Origin: Streptomyces sulphureus DSM 40104
GTDB taxonomy: Bacteria > Actinomycetota > Actinomycetes > Streptomycetales > Streptomycetaceae
DNA length: 64,000 nucleotides
Assembly (NCBI RefSeq): GCF_000381025.1
Contig: NZ_KB905814.1
Span: forward strand, 788,129-852,128
Reading direction: 5' to 3'
The position numbers and the translations under genes are program-made. Positions within the stretch are counted from its first letter, which is position 1, and each line of letters begins with the position of its first letter. Under the pieces are notes generated by a model. That model was given only the letters and a program-made list of their open reading frames with translations. It had not been told where the DNA came from and searched no databases. Of this stretch, positions 26,065 to 34,794 are shown piece after piece.

Positions 26065-27387
26065 ATGCCTGCTGCTGATACCAAGGCGTCCGAGCCGCGT
26101 TCGGACGCCGCCGCCGAGAGCCACCCCGCACCCGCACCGCGCACCGGCGACCCCGGAGCAGCGGACACCGATGCCACGAAGCTGTCGCCGGGCGACCCCG
26201 GGCACACCCGGATGCGCCTCGCGCTCTTCGCCGCAGGACTCGCCACCTTCGCACTCCTCTACGAGACGCAGGCGCTCCTCCCGGAGATCTCCCGGGACCT
26301 CAACGCCTCCCCCGACCAGGCCAGTTGGACCGTCTCAGGCCCGACGATCGGCCTTGCGGCCGCCGTGCTGCCGCTCGCCGCACTCTCCGAGCGGTTCGGC
26401 CGCCGGCGCATCCTGACGGTCTCGATGGCGGCGGCCGTCGCGCTCGCGCTCGTCATCCCCTTCGCGCCCGGGCTCGGCGCACTCGTGGCGTTGCGCACCC
26501 TCCAGGGCGTGGCGGTCGCGGGCGTGCCGGCGTCGGCGCTCGCCTTCCTCTCCGACGAGGTGCGCAGGCGCCATCTCGTGGGCGCCGTCGGGCTGTTCGT
26601 CGCGGGCAACAGCGTCGGCGGCATGAGCGGGCGCATCCTCACCGGCTGGGCCACGCAGATGTGGGGGTGGCGCGCCGGGCTGATGGCCGTGGCGCTGACC
26701 TCGCTGCTCTGTGCCGTCGCCTTCCGGCTGCTGGTGCCGGAGCCGCGGCACTTCACGCCCGTACCGCTGCGGCCCGCCGCCATGGCGCGGACGGTCGGAC
26801 GGCACCTGCGCAACCCGCTGCTGCTGCGGCTCTACGCGATCGGGCTGCTCTTCATGACCGTCTTCGGCTCGGTGTACACGGTGATCGGGTACCGGCTCGT
26901 CGAGGAACCGTTCTCGCTCTCGCAGGGGCTCGTGGGCTCGATCTTCGTCATCTACCTCGTGGGAACGCTCGCTTCGGCGACGGCGGGGCGGCTCAACGCG
27001 CGCCTCGGGCGGCGCGGCACCCTCTACCTCGGCGTCGGCACCGCGGCGGCGGGGCTGCTGCTCAGCACGGTCGACAGCCTTTTCGGCGTCGTCGCGGGGC
27101 TCGTGCTCGTCACCGCCGGGTTCTTCGCCGGGCACGCGGTGGCGCAGGGCGCGGTGAGCCAGACGGCGACGGAGGGCAAGGCGCAGGCGTCCGCCCTCTA
27201 CACGATGGCGTACTACCTCGGCAGCTCCCTCGGCGGCGCCTTCGGTGCGTTCGCCTTCGCGGCCGGCGGCTGGCCGGCTGCGGCGTCGCTCGGGCTCGGC
27301 TCGCTGGCGCTCGCCGCGTGCGTCACGCTCTACGCCACGCGCAAGGCCGTCGTGGCGAACCGCGTCGCGGTCGAGGCCGCGGCCTGA
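26065..27387 (+). CDS. MFS transporter, DHA1-type exporter
   Basis: A 440-residue major facilitator with 12 predicted membrane helices after a 50-residue hydrophilic N-terminus. The antiporter-type motif A is present in the loop after helix 2 (LAALSERFGRRRIL), and TLQGVAVAGVPASALAFLSDEVRRR resembles YnfM-type exporters. It probably exports a drug or metabolite by proton antiport. It is divergent from the LysR gene, which likely regulates it. Start chosen at the ATG six bases after TAACTT. Confidence 0.88.
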   Translation: MPAADTKASEPRSDAAAESHPAPAPRTGDPGAADTDATKLSPGDPGHTRMRLALFAAGLATFALLYETQALLPEISRDLNASPDQASWTVSGPTIGLAAAVLPLAALSERFGRRRILTVSMAAAVALALVIPFAPGLGALVALRTLQGVAVAGVPASALAFLSDEVRRRHLVGAVGLFVAGNSVGGMSGRILTGWATQMWGWRAGLMAVALTSLLCAVAFRLLVPEPRHFTPVPLRPAAMARTVGRHLRNPLLLRLYAIGLLFMTVFGSVYTVIGYRLVEEPFSLSQGLVGSIFVIYLVGTLASATAGRLNARLGRRGTLYLGVGTAAAGLLLSTVDSLFGVVAGLVLVTAGFFAGHAVAQGAVSQTATEGKAQASALYTMAYYLGSSLGGAFGAFAFAAGGWPAAASLGLGSLALAACVTLYATRKAVVANRVAVEAAA

Positions 27388-27398
27388 GGCGCGTCGGG

Positions 27399-27439
27399 CT
27401 CCCCCTCCGCGGCCGCAAGTGCGGTGCGCGGAGGGGGAG
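27399..27439. terminator. Bidirectional terminator between MFS gene and deoA
   Basis: CTCCCCCTCCGCG and CGCGGAGGGGGAG form a perfect 13-bp stem with a 15-base loop between convergent stops. Confidence 0.88.
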
Positions 27440-27447
27440 TCGACGTC

Positions 27448-28722
27448 TCAGGCGATGCGCTCCAGCACCACCGGCTGCTTCGTGAAGTCGCCCGCTTCGC
27501 CGACGGTGACCGCGCCCTCCAGCGCCTGGGCCGCGTACGCGAACGCCTCGGGGGTGTCGCTGTGCAGGGTGAGCAGGGGGGCGCCCGCCGTCACGGAGTC
27601 GCCCGGCTTGGCGTGGAGTTCGACGCCGGCCCCCGCCTGGACGGGGTCCTCCTTGCGGCTGCGTCCGGCGCCGAGCCGCCAGGCGCAGACGCCGACGGCG
27701 TAGGCGTCGAGCTCGGTGAGGACGCCGGCCTCCTGCGCCGTGACGGTGTGCCGCTCGCGGGAGGCGGGGAGCGGGGCGTCCGGGTCGCCGCCCTGCGCGG
27801 TGATCATGCGGCGCCAGTGGTCCATCGCGGAGCCGTCTGCGAGCGCCTTGGCCGGGTCGGCCGAGGCGAGTCCGGCGGCGTCGAGCATCTCGCGGGCGAG
27901 CGCGAGGGTGAGCTCGACGACGTCCTCGGGGCCGCCTCCCGCGAGCACCTCGACGGACTCGCGGACCTCCAGCGCGTGCCCGGCGGTGCGGCCGAGCGGG
28001 GTCGACATGTCGGTGATCAGGGCGCGGGTGCGGACCCCGTGGTCGGTGCCCAACTCGACCATGGTGCGGGCGAGTTCGCGGGCCTGCTCGGGCGTCTTCA
28101 TGAAGGCGCCGGAGCCGGCCTTCACGTCGAGGACGAGCGCGTCGGTCCCCTCGGCGATCTTCTTCGACATGATCGACGAGGCGATCAGCGGGATCGACTC
28201 GACGGTACCGGTGACGTCGCGGAGTGCGTAGAGGCTGCGGTCCGCGGGCGCCAGGCGCTCGTTGGCCGCGCAGACGACGCAGCCGGTCTCGCGGAGGACG
28301 TCGAGCATCTCCTCCGCGGTGAGCCCCGCGCGCCAGCCCACGATCGACTCCAGCTTGTCGAGGGTGCCACCGGTGTGCCCCAGGCCGCGCCCGGAGAGCT
28401 GCGGTACGGCGGCGCCGCACGCCGCCACGAGCGGGGCGAGCGGCAGCGTGATCTTGTCGCCGACGCCGCCCGTCGAGTGCTTGTCCGTGGTCGGCTCGGG
28501 GAGCGAGGAGAAGTCCATGCGGTCGCCGGAGGCGATCATCGCGGCCGTCCAACGGGCGGTCTCCGTACGGGACATGCCGTTGAGGAAGACCGCCATCGCG
28601 AGCGCCGACATCTGCTCGTGCGCCACCTCGCCCCTGGTGTAGGCGGCGATGATCCAGTCGATCTGCTCGGCGGTGAGCTCGCCGCCGTCCCGCTTGGTGC
28701 GGATCACGGAGATGGCGTCCAT
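27448..28722 (-). CDS. deoA: Thymidine phosphorylase
   Basis: A 424-residue pyrimidine nucleoside phosphorylase that splits thymidine and deoxyuridine with phosphate into base and deoxyribose-1-phosphate, feeding the mutase and deoC. The signature KHSTGGVGDK is present, as are LSGRGLGHTGGTLDKLES and the helical N-terminal domain. It is the last gene downstream of the nucleoside importer and cdd, but 166 bases containing two hairpins separate it from cdd. The ATG at 28722 is preferred over the GTG two codons upstream because GAGGAG lies six bases before it. Confidence 0.93.
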   Translation of the reverse strand: MDAISVIRTKRDGGELTAEQIDWIIAAYTRGEVAHEQMSALAMAVFLNGMSRTETARWTAAMIASGDRMDFSSLPEPTTDKHSTGGVGDKITLPLAPLVAACGAAVPQLSGRGLGHTGGTLDKLESIVGWRAGLTAEEMLDVLRETGCVVCAANERLAPADRSLYALRDVTGTVESIPLIASSIMSKKIAEGTDALVLDVKAGSGAFMKTPEQARELARTMVELGTDHGVRTRALITDMSTPLGRTAGHALEVRESVEVLAGGGPEDVVELTLALAREMLDAAGLASADPAKALADGSAMDHWRRMITAQGGDPDAPLPASRERHTVTAQEAGVLTELDAYAVGVCAWRLGAGRSRKEDPVQAGAGVELHAKPGDSVTAGAPLLTLHSDTPEAFAYAAQALEGAVTVGEAGDFTKQPVVLERIA

Positions 28723-28804
28723 CTGCACTCCTCGGTCGTGTGGTTGGGGCCGGGCGCGCCGGACCGCGCCGCGGCCGCGGACGGTGTGCGGCAGGCGTGC
28801 GGAA

Positions 28805-28833
28805 CGCGGGGCGCGGCGTCTCCGCGCCCCGCG
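28805..28833 (-). terminator. Hairpin between cdd and deoA
   Basis: CGCGGGGCGCGG and CCGCGCCCCGCG form a perfect 12-bp stem with a CGTCT loop. Together with the hairpin at 28855-28881 it may end or attenuate the importer-cdd transcript before deoA. Confidence 0.65.
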
Positions 28834-28854
28834 GCACTCCGGGGTGGGCGTACG

Positions 28855-28881
28855 CCCCGGACGTCCCCCGTGCGTCCGGGG
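28855..28881 (-). terminator. Hairpin just after cdd
   Basis: CCCCGGACG and CGTCCGGGG form a 9-bp perfect stem with a 9-base loop, seven bases beyond the cdd stop. Confidence 0.6.
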
Positions 28882-28888
28882 CGGTGGT

Positions 28889-29323
28889 TCAGCGGGCGAG
28901 GTGCTCCGGCGTGAAGGGGTCGGCGAGGAGCTCGGAGAGCCTGCGGCTGCCGGCCGCGCCGTCGACGAGCAGGCCGGGACCGCCGTGCTCCCAGAGGAGT
29001 TGGCGGCACCTGCCGCACGGCGCGACGGGCATGCCGTCCTGCCCGACGCAGCTCACGGCCGTGAGCCGCCCGCCGCCGCGCGCGTACAGCTCGGAGACGA
29101 GCCCGCACTCGGCGCAGAGGCTCAGGCCGATCGACGCGTTCTCCACGTTGCAGCCGGAGACGGTGGTGCCGTCGTCGACCTGTCCGGCCGCGCCCACCGG
29201 GTAGCCGGAGTACGGAGCGTAGGCGCGGGCCATGGCGCTGCGGGCGAGGGCGCGCAACGCGGGCCAGTCGACGGGCTGTTCGGACGGGGTCCCGCCCTCG
29301 GGGATGTGCGGTCCTGCGGTCAC
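28889..29323 (-). CDS. cdd: Cytidine deaminase
   Basis: A 144-residue tetrameric-type cytidine deaminase converting cytidine and deoxycytidine to uridine and deoxyuridine. The substrate strand GCNVENAS, the catalytic CAECGL (zinc Cys plus proton-shuttle Glu) and the PCGRCRQ zinc pair are all present. The GTG start overlaps the permease stop by four bases. Its product is a substrate for the uridine-kinase-like protein or a phosphorylase such as DeoA. The N-terminus carries about 20 extra residues compared with minimal enzymes. Confidence 0.93.
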   Translation of the reverse strand: MTAGPHIPEGGTPSEQPVDWPALRALARSAMARAYAPYSGYPVGAAGQVDDGTTVSGCNVENASIGLSLCAECGLVSELYARGGGRLTAVSCVGQDGMPVAPCGRCRQLLWEHGGPGLLVDGAAGSRRLSELLADPFTPEHLAR

Positions 29324-30642
29324 TGGGCCTGCCCTCTGCGGTAGGACTTGCCGACGGCTCTCGGTGCGCGCAGCCGTTGGGCGGCGAGCGCGAGCACCAG
29401 GAGGGTGGCGACGTAGGGGGTCATCTCGACGAACTCCAGCGGGATGGTGTCGGTAAGGGCATACCAGACAATCAGCAGCACGGCGGTCACCGCGCTCAGC
29501 GCGGCCTGGAGCCGGTGCCCCGAACGGAGCTTGACGAGCGCGATGACGAGCAGCACCACGGCGACGAGGAGCAGCAGCGCGTGCACCGTCGGCCCGCCGG
29601 AGCGGAGTTGGAGCGCGTCCATGAAGCCGAAGAGCCCGGCCCCCATGGCGACGCCGCCGGGACGCCAGTTGCCGAAGATCATGGTGGCGAGGCCGATGTA
29701 GCCGCGGCCGCCGGTCTGCTGGTCCTGGTAGATGTGGACGTCGATGGCGAGGAAGGCCCCGCCGAGCCCCGCGAGGGCGCCCGAGACGACGACGGCCGCG
29801 TACTTGTAGCGGTAGACGTTGACGCCGAGCGTCTCGGCCGCGACCGGGCTCTCGCCGCAGGAGCGCAGCCGCAGCCCGAACGACGAGCGCCAGAGCGCGA
29901 AGAAGCTCGCCACGAAGACCGTCACGGCGAGGACGGTGAGCCAGGAGACCGAGCTGACGAGCGAGCCCAGCAGCCCTGCGGCGTCGGAGACGAGGAACCA
30001 GTGGTGCTCCTCGACCGCCTTGAGCCCGTCGGAGAGGCCGGGGACGGTGAACGTCGGCATCGAGTCCATCGGTGGGGACTGCTTGTCGTTGCCGCCCTGC
30101 GCCGCCGCTTCGCTCCCCTCGGCGCCGAACCACAGCTTCGCGAGGAACTGCACGACGCCGAGCGCGAGGATGTTCATCGCGACACCGGAGACGATGTGGT
30201 CGACCCCGAACGTGACGGTGGCTATGGCGTGGAGGAGCCCGCCGAGCGCGCCGCCCGCGATCCCCGCGACGGCCGCCACCCAGGGGCCGTACTGCCAGCC
30301 GAGCCACCCCGCCGAGAAGGCGCCGAGCATCATCATGCCCTCGAGGCCGATGTTGATGACGCCGGCCCGCTCGGCCCACAGCCCGCCGAGCCCGGCGAGG
30401 CCGATCGGGACGGCGGCGCCGAGGGCCGCTGAGTACTGCCCGCTCGCGGTGAGCTGGTTGGCTCCGGTGACGATGCGCAGCAGCGACAGCGCAACGAGGC
30501 CGCCGGCGACGAGGAGCAGGATCTGCGGGTACGTCAGCTTCCTGCGGGCGCCCTTCGCCTCGCCGCCGCGGGTGAGCGTGGCCCGCAGGACGGCGAACTT
30601 CTGCCGCTCGGGGGCCTGTTGGGGTTTCAGGGGCGCACTCAC
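29320..30642 (-). CDS. Nucleoside ABC transporter permease (NupC/YufQ type)
   Basis: A 440-residue membrane protein of the branched-chain/ribose permease family (BPD_transp_2). About ten helices are predicted after a cytoplasmic N-terminus of 40 residues. Family segments: GLWAERAGVINIGLEGMMML, GVDHIVSGVAMNILALG, LRSCGESPVAAETLGVNV and GRGYIGLATMIFGNWRPGG. With the other permease, the ATPase and the BmpA-type lipoprotein it forms a nucleoside importer like NupABC or RnsABCD. A GTG start overlapping the upstream stop by four bases shows coupling. Confidence 0.9.
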   Translation of the reverse strand: MSAPLKPQQAPERQKFAVLRATLTRGGEAKGARRKLTYPQILLLVAGGLVALSLLRIVTGANQLTASGQYSAALGAAVPIGLAGLGGLWAERAGVINIGLEGMMMLGAFSAGWLGWQYGPWVAAVAGIAGGALGGLLHAIATVTFGVDHIVSGVAMNILALGVVQFLAKLWFGAEGSEAAAQGGNDKQSPPMDSMPTFTVPGLSDGLKAVEEHHWFLVSDAAGLLGSLVSSVSWLTVLAVTVFVASFFALWRSSFGLRLRSCGESPVAAETLGVNVYRYKYAAVVVSGALAGLGGAFLAIDVHIYQDQQTGGRGYIGLATMIFGNWRPGGVAMGAGLFGFMDALQLRSGGPTVHALLLLVAVVLLVIALVKLRSGHRLQAALSAVTAVLLIVWYALTDTIPLEFVEMTPYVATLLVLALAAQRLRAPRAVGKSYRRGQAQ

Positions 30643-31778
30643 GCCGACACCTCCGCCTTCTCGCCGCCCGCGCCCGAGGAGGCGGCGAGCTCGGCGCCGA
30701 CCTCCCGCTGCTGCCTGCGCAGGCCGTAGCGGCGTACCACCTCGTAAGCGATGACGACGCAGAGCACGATCACGCCCTGCATCACACCGACGATTTCCTG
30801 GGCGTATCCCTCGAACTCCAGTTGCGTGCCCGTGCGTTCGAGGAAGCCCCACAGCAGGGCGCCGAGGGCCATCCCGATCGGGTGGTTCCGGCCGAGCAGC
30901 GCGATGGCGATGCCGGTGAAGCCTATGCCCGCGGGGAAGTCGGTGCCGTAGTTGAACGACTCGTTGAGGAGCGTCGGCATGCCCACGAGTCCGGCGACGG
31001 CCCCCGAGAGGACCATGCTCGTCACGATCATCCGCCGGACGCTGACGCCGCTCGCGGTGGCCGCCGACTCCGAGCGGCCGACCGCGCGCAGGTCGAAGCC
31101 GAACCGGGTGCGTCCCAGGACGAACCAGTACGCGACGCCGATGACGAGCGCGATGAGGATCGTGCCGTAGATCGGGTCCGGGTTGGTGGGGAGCGTGAAG
31201 AAGCGGGTGGCGTCCGGGAGGTACGGGGTGTGGAAGAGGTTGCCCTCCTTCTCGGCGAGCCTGCCCTCCTGGAGGAAGTAGCCGATGAGGGAGCCGGCGA
31301 TCGAGTTGAGCATGATCGTGGTGATCACCTCGCTCACCCCGCGCGTGGTGCGGAGCACCCCGGCGATCCCCGCCCAGACGGCCCCGACGACCATCGCCGT
31401 GAGGAGCACCAGCGGCAGCGCGAGGAAGCCGGGCAGCGAGACCGCGCCGCCGACGACCGCGGCGGCGAAGGCGGCGATGCGGTACTGGCCGTCGACCCCG
31501 ATGTTGAAGAGGTTCATGCGGAAGCCGACGGCGACGGCGACCGCCGAGAGGTAGTACGGGATCGCCTTGTTGACGATCCAGATCTGGCTGTCGCTCTTCG
31601 AGCCGAAGTCGAGCATCACCTGGAACGCGTGGAACGGGTCCTTGCCCGTCGCGCCGATCACGAGCGAGGTGATCGCCAGAGCGGCGACGATCGCGAGCAG
31701 CGGTGCGGCGAGCGCCTGCACCACGGCCTGCGGGTCGATCCTGCGCGGCCCGGAGCCGCGGCCGGCGGGGCGGGTCAC
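30639..31778 (-). CDS. Nucleoside ABC transporter permease (NupB/YufP type)
   Basis: A 379-residue permease, the second membrane subunit of the importer. It has about nine helices with family segments VGFRMNLFNIGVDGQYRIAAF (residues about 85-105), RTTRGVSEVITTIMLNSIAG, LRAVGRSESAATASGVSV and GIGFTGIAIALLGRNHPIGM. It is coupled by four-base overlaps to the ATPase gene before and the other permease after. The GTG at 31778 is the only reasonable start. Confidence 0.9.
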   Translation of the reverse strand: MTRPAGRGSGPRRIDPQAVVQALAAPLLAIVAALAITSLVIGATGKDPFHAFQVMLDFGSKSDSQIWIVNKAIPYYLSAVAVAVGFRMNLFNIGVDGQYRIAAFAAAVVGGAVSLPGFLALPLVLLTAMVVGAVWAGIAGVLRTTRGVSEVITTIMLNSIAGSLIGYFLQEGRLAEKEGNLFHTPYLPDATRFFTLPTNPDPIYGTILIALVIGVAYWFVLGRTRFGFDLRAVGRSESAATASGVSVRRMIVTSMVLSGAVAGLVGMPTLLNESFNYGTDFPAGIGFTGIAIALLGRNHPIGMALGALLWGFLERTGTQLEFEGYAQEIVGVMQGVIVLCVVIAYEVVRRYGLRRQQREVGAELAASSGAGGEKAEVSA

Positions 31779-33457
31779 CTCGCCTCACCCCCTTCGTCGT
31801 CGGTGCCTCGTTCTTCGTCGGCCTGCGGGTTCCGCTGGCCGGGGAGCGGTGCGGTGCCGGACCCGGGCGGCCCGTCGTCCTCATGGACGAGGTGGCCGCT
31901 GGCGGCGCCCGTCATCGCGGAGCCGAGTTCCTCCGGTGTGATCGCCGCCGGGTCCGCGTCGGCGACGAGCGCCCCGCGGTACATCACCCGCAACGTGTCG
32001 GAGAGGCCGATGAGTTCGTCGAGGTCGGCCGAGACGAGGAGCACGGCGAGGCCCTCCCGTCGTGCCTGCCTGATCTGGTCCCAGATCTGCGCCTGCGCGC
32101 CGACGTCGACGCCCCGGGTGGGGTGGGCTGCGATGAGGAGCTTGGGCTCGTGGCTCATCTCCCGGCCGACGATGAGCTTCTGCTGGTTGCCGCCGGAGAG
32201 GCTCGCGGCGGGGACGTCGATGCCGGGTGTGCGCACGTCGTACTCCTCGACGATGCGCTCGGTGTCCCGCCGGGCGCCGCGCGGATCGAGGAGCCTGCCG
32301 CGGGAGTTGGGCGCCTCGGTGACGTGGCCGAGGATGCGGTTCTCCCAGAGCGGAGCCTCCAGGAGCAGCGCGTGGCGCTGGCGGTCCTCGGGGATGTAGC
32401 CGATGCCCTGCTCGCGCCGGGTGCGGGTGGAGGCGTGCGCGAGGTCGGCGCCGTCGAGCTCGACGGCGCCGGACTCCGGCTCGCGGATGCCCATCACCGC
32501 CTCGACGAGCTCGGCCTGGCCGTTGCCCTCCACGCCCGCGATGCCGAGCACCTCGCCGCGGTGGATGGTGAAGGAGACGCCGTCGAGCACCGTCCGTGCG
32601 ACGCCGTCGCCGTCGGTCGCCGCCAACCGGAGCCCGTCGACCCGGAGTACGGGGACGTCGGTGACGGTCGACTCGCGCGTCTCCGGCGAGGGGAGCTCGC
32701 TGCCGACCATCAACTCGGCGAGCTGGCGCGGGCTCGTGCGCTCCGGGGTGAGGGTCTCGACGGTCGTGCCCCTGCGGATCACCGTGATCTCGTCGGCGAC
32801 GGACATCACCTCGCCGAGCTTGTGCGAGATGAAGAGCACGGTGAGCCCCTCGGCCTTCAGCTCCCTGAGGTTGTCGAAGAGCGCGTCGACCTCCTGCGGG
32901 ACGAGGACCGCCGTGGGCTCGTCGAGGATGAGCGTACGGGCGCCGCGGTAGAGGACCTTGAGGATCTCGACGCGTTGGCGGTCGGCGACGCCGAGGTCCT
33001 CGACGAGCGCGTCGGCGCGGATGCCGAGGCCGTACTTCTCGGAGATCTCCTGGATGCGCGCGCGGGCGCGGCCCCCGATGCCGTGGAGACGTTCGGCGCC
33101 GAGGACCGTGTTCTCCAGGACCGTGAGGTTGTCGGCGAGCATGAAGTGCTGGTGGACCATGCCGATACCGCGCGCGATCGCGTCCGCCGGGGTATGGAGG
33201 GAGACCTCTTCGCCGTCGAGCGTGATGGTGCCCTCGTCCGGCTTCTGCATGCCGTAGAGGATCTTCATCAGCGTCGACTTGCCCGCGCCGTTCTCGCCGA
33301 CGAGGGCGTGGACCGTGCCGCGGCGCACGGTGATGCCGATGTCGTGGTTGGCCACGACACCGGGGAAGCGCTTGGTGATCCCGCGGAGTTCGACCGCCGA
33401 CGGGTGCTGCCCGGCGCTTTCGGGTGCGGCGCGTTGGGGGGTGCTGGCTGGGGAAAT
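31775..33457 (-). CDS. Nucleoside ABC transporter ATP-binding protein, tandem NBDs (NupA/YufO type)
   Basis: A protein of about 560 residues with two nucleotide-binding domains. The first has Walker A GENGAGKST and Walker B LILDEPTAVL; the second has the altered loop GVEGNGQAE, the signature LSGGNQQKL and LLIAAHPTRGVD, as is normal for sugar and nucleoside importers. It drives uptake through the two permeases. No ATG, GTG or TTG occurs between the conserved region and a GTG at 33604, and the intervening codons look non-coding. An ATT codon at 33457 has GAGG seven bases upstream, so a rare ATT start is proposed. If this is wrong the gene begins at 33604 with 49 more residues. Confidence 0.85.
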   Translation of the reverse strand: MSPASTPQRAAPESAGQHPSAVELRGITKRFPGVVANHDIGITVRRGTVHALVGENGAGKSTLMKILYGMQKPDEGTITLDGEEVSLHTPADAIARGIGMVHQHFMLADNLTVLENTVLGAERLHGIGGRARARIQEISEKYGLGIRADALVEDLGVADRQRVEILKVLYRGARTLILDEPTAVLVPQEVDALFDNLRELKAEGLTVLFISHKLGEVMSVADEITVIRRGTTVETLTPERTSPRQLAELMVGSELPSPETRESTVTDVPVLRVDGLRLAATDGDGVARTVLDGVSFTIHRGEVLGIAGVEGNGQAELVEAVMGIREPESGAVELDGADLAHASTRTRREQGIGYIPEDRQRHALLLEAPLWENRILGHVTEAPNSRGRLLDPRGARRDTERIVEEYDVRTPGIDVPAASLSGGNQQKLIVGREMSHEPKLLIAAHPTRGVDVGAQAQIWDQIRQARREGLAVLLVSADLDELIGLSDTLRVMYRGALVADADPAAITPEELGSAMTGAASGHLVHEDDGPPGSGTAPLPGQRNPQADEERGTDDEGGEAR

Positions 33458-33580
33458 GACGGCACCTCGGGTTTTCGGTCGGCTCGCGCGCGGGCGGCCG
33501 GAGGGGAAGGGGCGGCCGGAGTGCCCGCTGCCGCGGGGGAGTTGGGGTCGTGCCGGCGGACCTGGGCGTCCGCCGCTCGC

Positions 33581-33628
33581 GCCCGCCGCCGGCCGTCCGC
33601 GCACGCGGCGGAGCGCCCGGCGGCGGGC
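33581..33628 (-). terminator. Hairpin between bmpA and the ATPase gene
   Basis: GCCCGCCGCCGG and CCGGCGGCGGGC form a perfect 12-bp stem around 24 GC-rich bases, starting 15 bases after the bmpA stop. Partial termination or 3'-end protection here would give more lipoprotein than membrane subunits, as in many ABC operons. Confidence 0.7.
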
Positions 33629-33643
33629 GGTGGGCTCAGCGGG

Positions 33644-34675
33644 TCACGGGGAGGTGCGGACCTTGATGTCGCCGCTGACGATCTTCTTCTTCGCGGCGGC
33701 GACGTCGTCCTGGACGTCGTCGATGAAGCCGCCGGAGGTGGCGAGGGAGACGCCGTCCTCCTTGAGGGTGAAGTTTTGGGTGCCGTGGAGCGGCTTGCCC
33801 TCGTCGACGCTCTTGATCAGCTCGTAGACGGCGATGTCGACGTTCTTCACCGCCGAGGTGAGGATCGAGTCCCGATACTTCTCCAGACCGGGCTGCATGT
33901 ACTGGTCGGAGTCGACGCCTATCGCCCAGGTGTCCTTCTTCTTGCTGATCTCCTCGATCGCACCGGTGCCCGACTGGCCCGCGGCGGAGTAGATGACGTC
34001 GATGTCCTGGTCGAGCATGCCCTTGGCCTTGTCCTTGGCGGCCTTCGGGTCGTTGAAGCCCTTGATGTTCGTCGGGTAGAGGTACTGCGACGTCAGCTTG
34101 ATCTTGGAGTCGGTCTCCTCGACGCCCTGGACGAAGCCCGCCTCGAACTTCTGGATGAGCGCGTTGTTGACGCCGCCGATGAAGCCGACCTTCTTCGTCT
34201 TCGTCTTCTTCGCCGCGGCGACGCCCGCGAGGTAGGACGCCTCCTGCTCGGAGAAGAGCAGCCCTGAGACGTTGTCGGCGTTCGACTCCGCGTCGACCAC
34301 GGCGAAGGTGGTGTCGGAGAAGTCCTTGGCGACCTTGTTGATCGACTTGCCGTAGGCGAAGCCGACGCCCACGACCGGGTTGTAGCCGGCCTCGGCGAGC
34401 TGGGTGAGGCGCTGCTCGCGGGTGGCCTCCGTCTCGTCGTTGGAGGCGGTGAGCGTCTTGTTGCCGAGGTCCAACTCCTTGGTGGCCTTCAACATGCCGC
34501 GGTTTGCTGCCTGGTTGAAGGAGTGGTCGTCCTTGCCGCCGACGTCGAAGGCGAGGCCGACACCCTTGTCTCCCTTGGCGGCGGACTCCGTGGAGCTCTC
34601 GCCGCAGGCAGTGGTGGTCAGTGCGAGAGCCGCGGTCGCGCAGGCCGCGGCAGCGAGCTTGGTTACCCGACGCAA
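33644..34675 (-). CDS. BmpA/Med-family nucleoside-binding lipoprotein
   Basis: A 343-residue substrate-binding lipoprotein. The signal peptide ends in LTTTAC with the lipid Cys at residue 24. The mature protein is of the BMP/PnrA type (GLAFDVGGKDDHSFNQAANRG, SNDETEATREQRLTQL, FIGGVNNALIQKFEAGFVQG, YSAAGQSGTGAIEEI, GVDSDQYMQPG), a family that binds purine and pyrimidine nucleosides. It is the first gene of the importer operon. A TTG start is used; GAAGGGGACG lies upstream. Two palindromic operator copies lie in and behind its promoter. Confidence 0.92.
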   Translation of the reverse strand: MRRVTKLAAAACATAALALTTTACGESSTESAAKGDKGVGLAFDVGGKDDHSFNQAANRGMLKATKELDLGNKTLTASNDETEATREQRLTQLAEAGYNPVVGVGFAYGKSINKVAKDFSDTTFAVVDAESNADNVSGLLFSEQEASYLAGVAAAKKTKTKKVGFIGGVNNALIQKFEAGFVQGVEETDSKIKLTSQYLYPTNIKGFNDPKAAKDKAKGMLDQDIDVIYSAAGQSGTGAIEEISKKKDTWAIGVDSDQYMQPGLEKYRDSILTSAVKNVDIAVYELIKSVDEGKPLHGTQNFTLKEDGVSLATSGGFIDDVQDDVAAAKKKIVSGDIKVRTSP

Positions 34676-34729
34676 GAGGACGTCCCCTTCAGCTTTTCCG
34701 CGCGCCGCTTCCGGCGCTGGTCCGGGGTC

Positions 34730-34757
34730 AGATTAACGCGCGTAGAATTCAGGTAAA
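34730..34757 (-). promoter_or_regulatory. Predicted bmpA promoter
   Basis: On the minus strand TTTACC (34757-34752) and TAATCT (34735-34730) are 16 bases apart. The proximal operator falls in the spacer and touches the -10 box. The leader of about 50 bases contains the ribosome site. Confidence 0.45.
34734..34745. promoter_or_regulatory. Nucleoside-regulon operator at bmpA, proximal (TAACGCGCGTAG)
   Basis: Matches CTACGCGCGTAG at 10 of 12 positions with the core ACGCGCGTAG intact. It sits within the predicted bmpA promoter. Confidence 0.65.
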
Positions 34758-34794
34758 GGCATGTGGGAGCGCCGTTACCGTATCGTCGCGTGAG

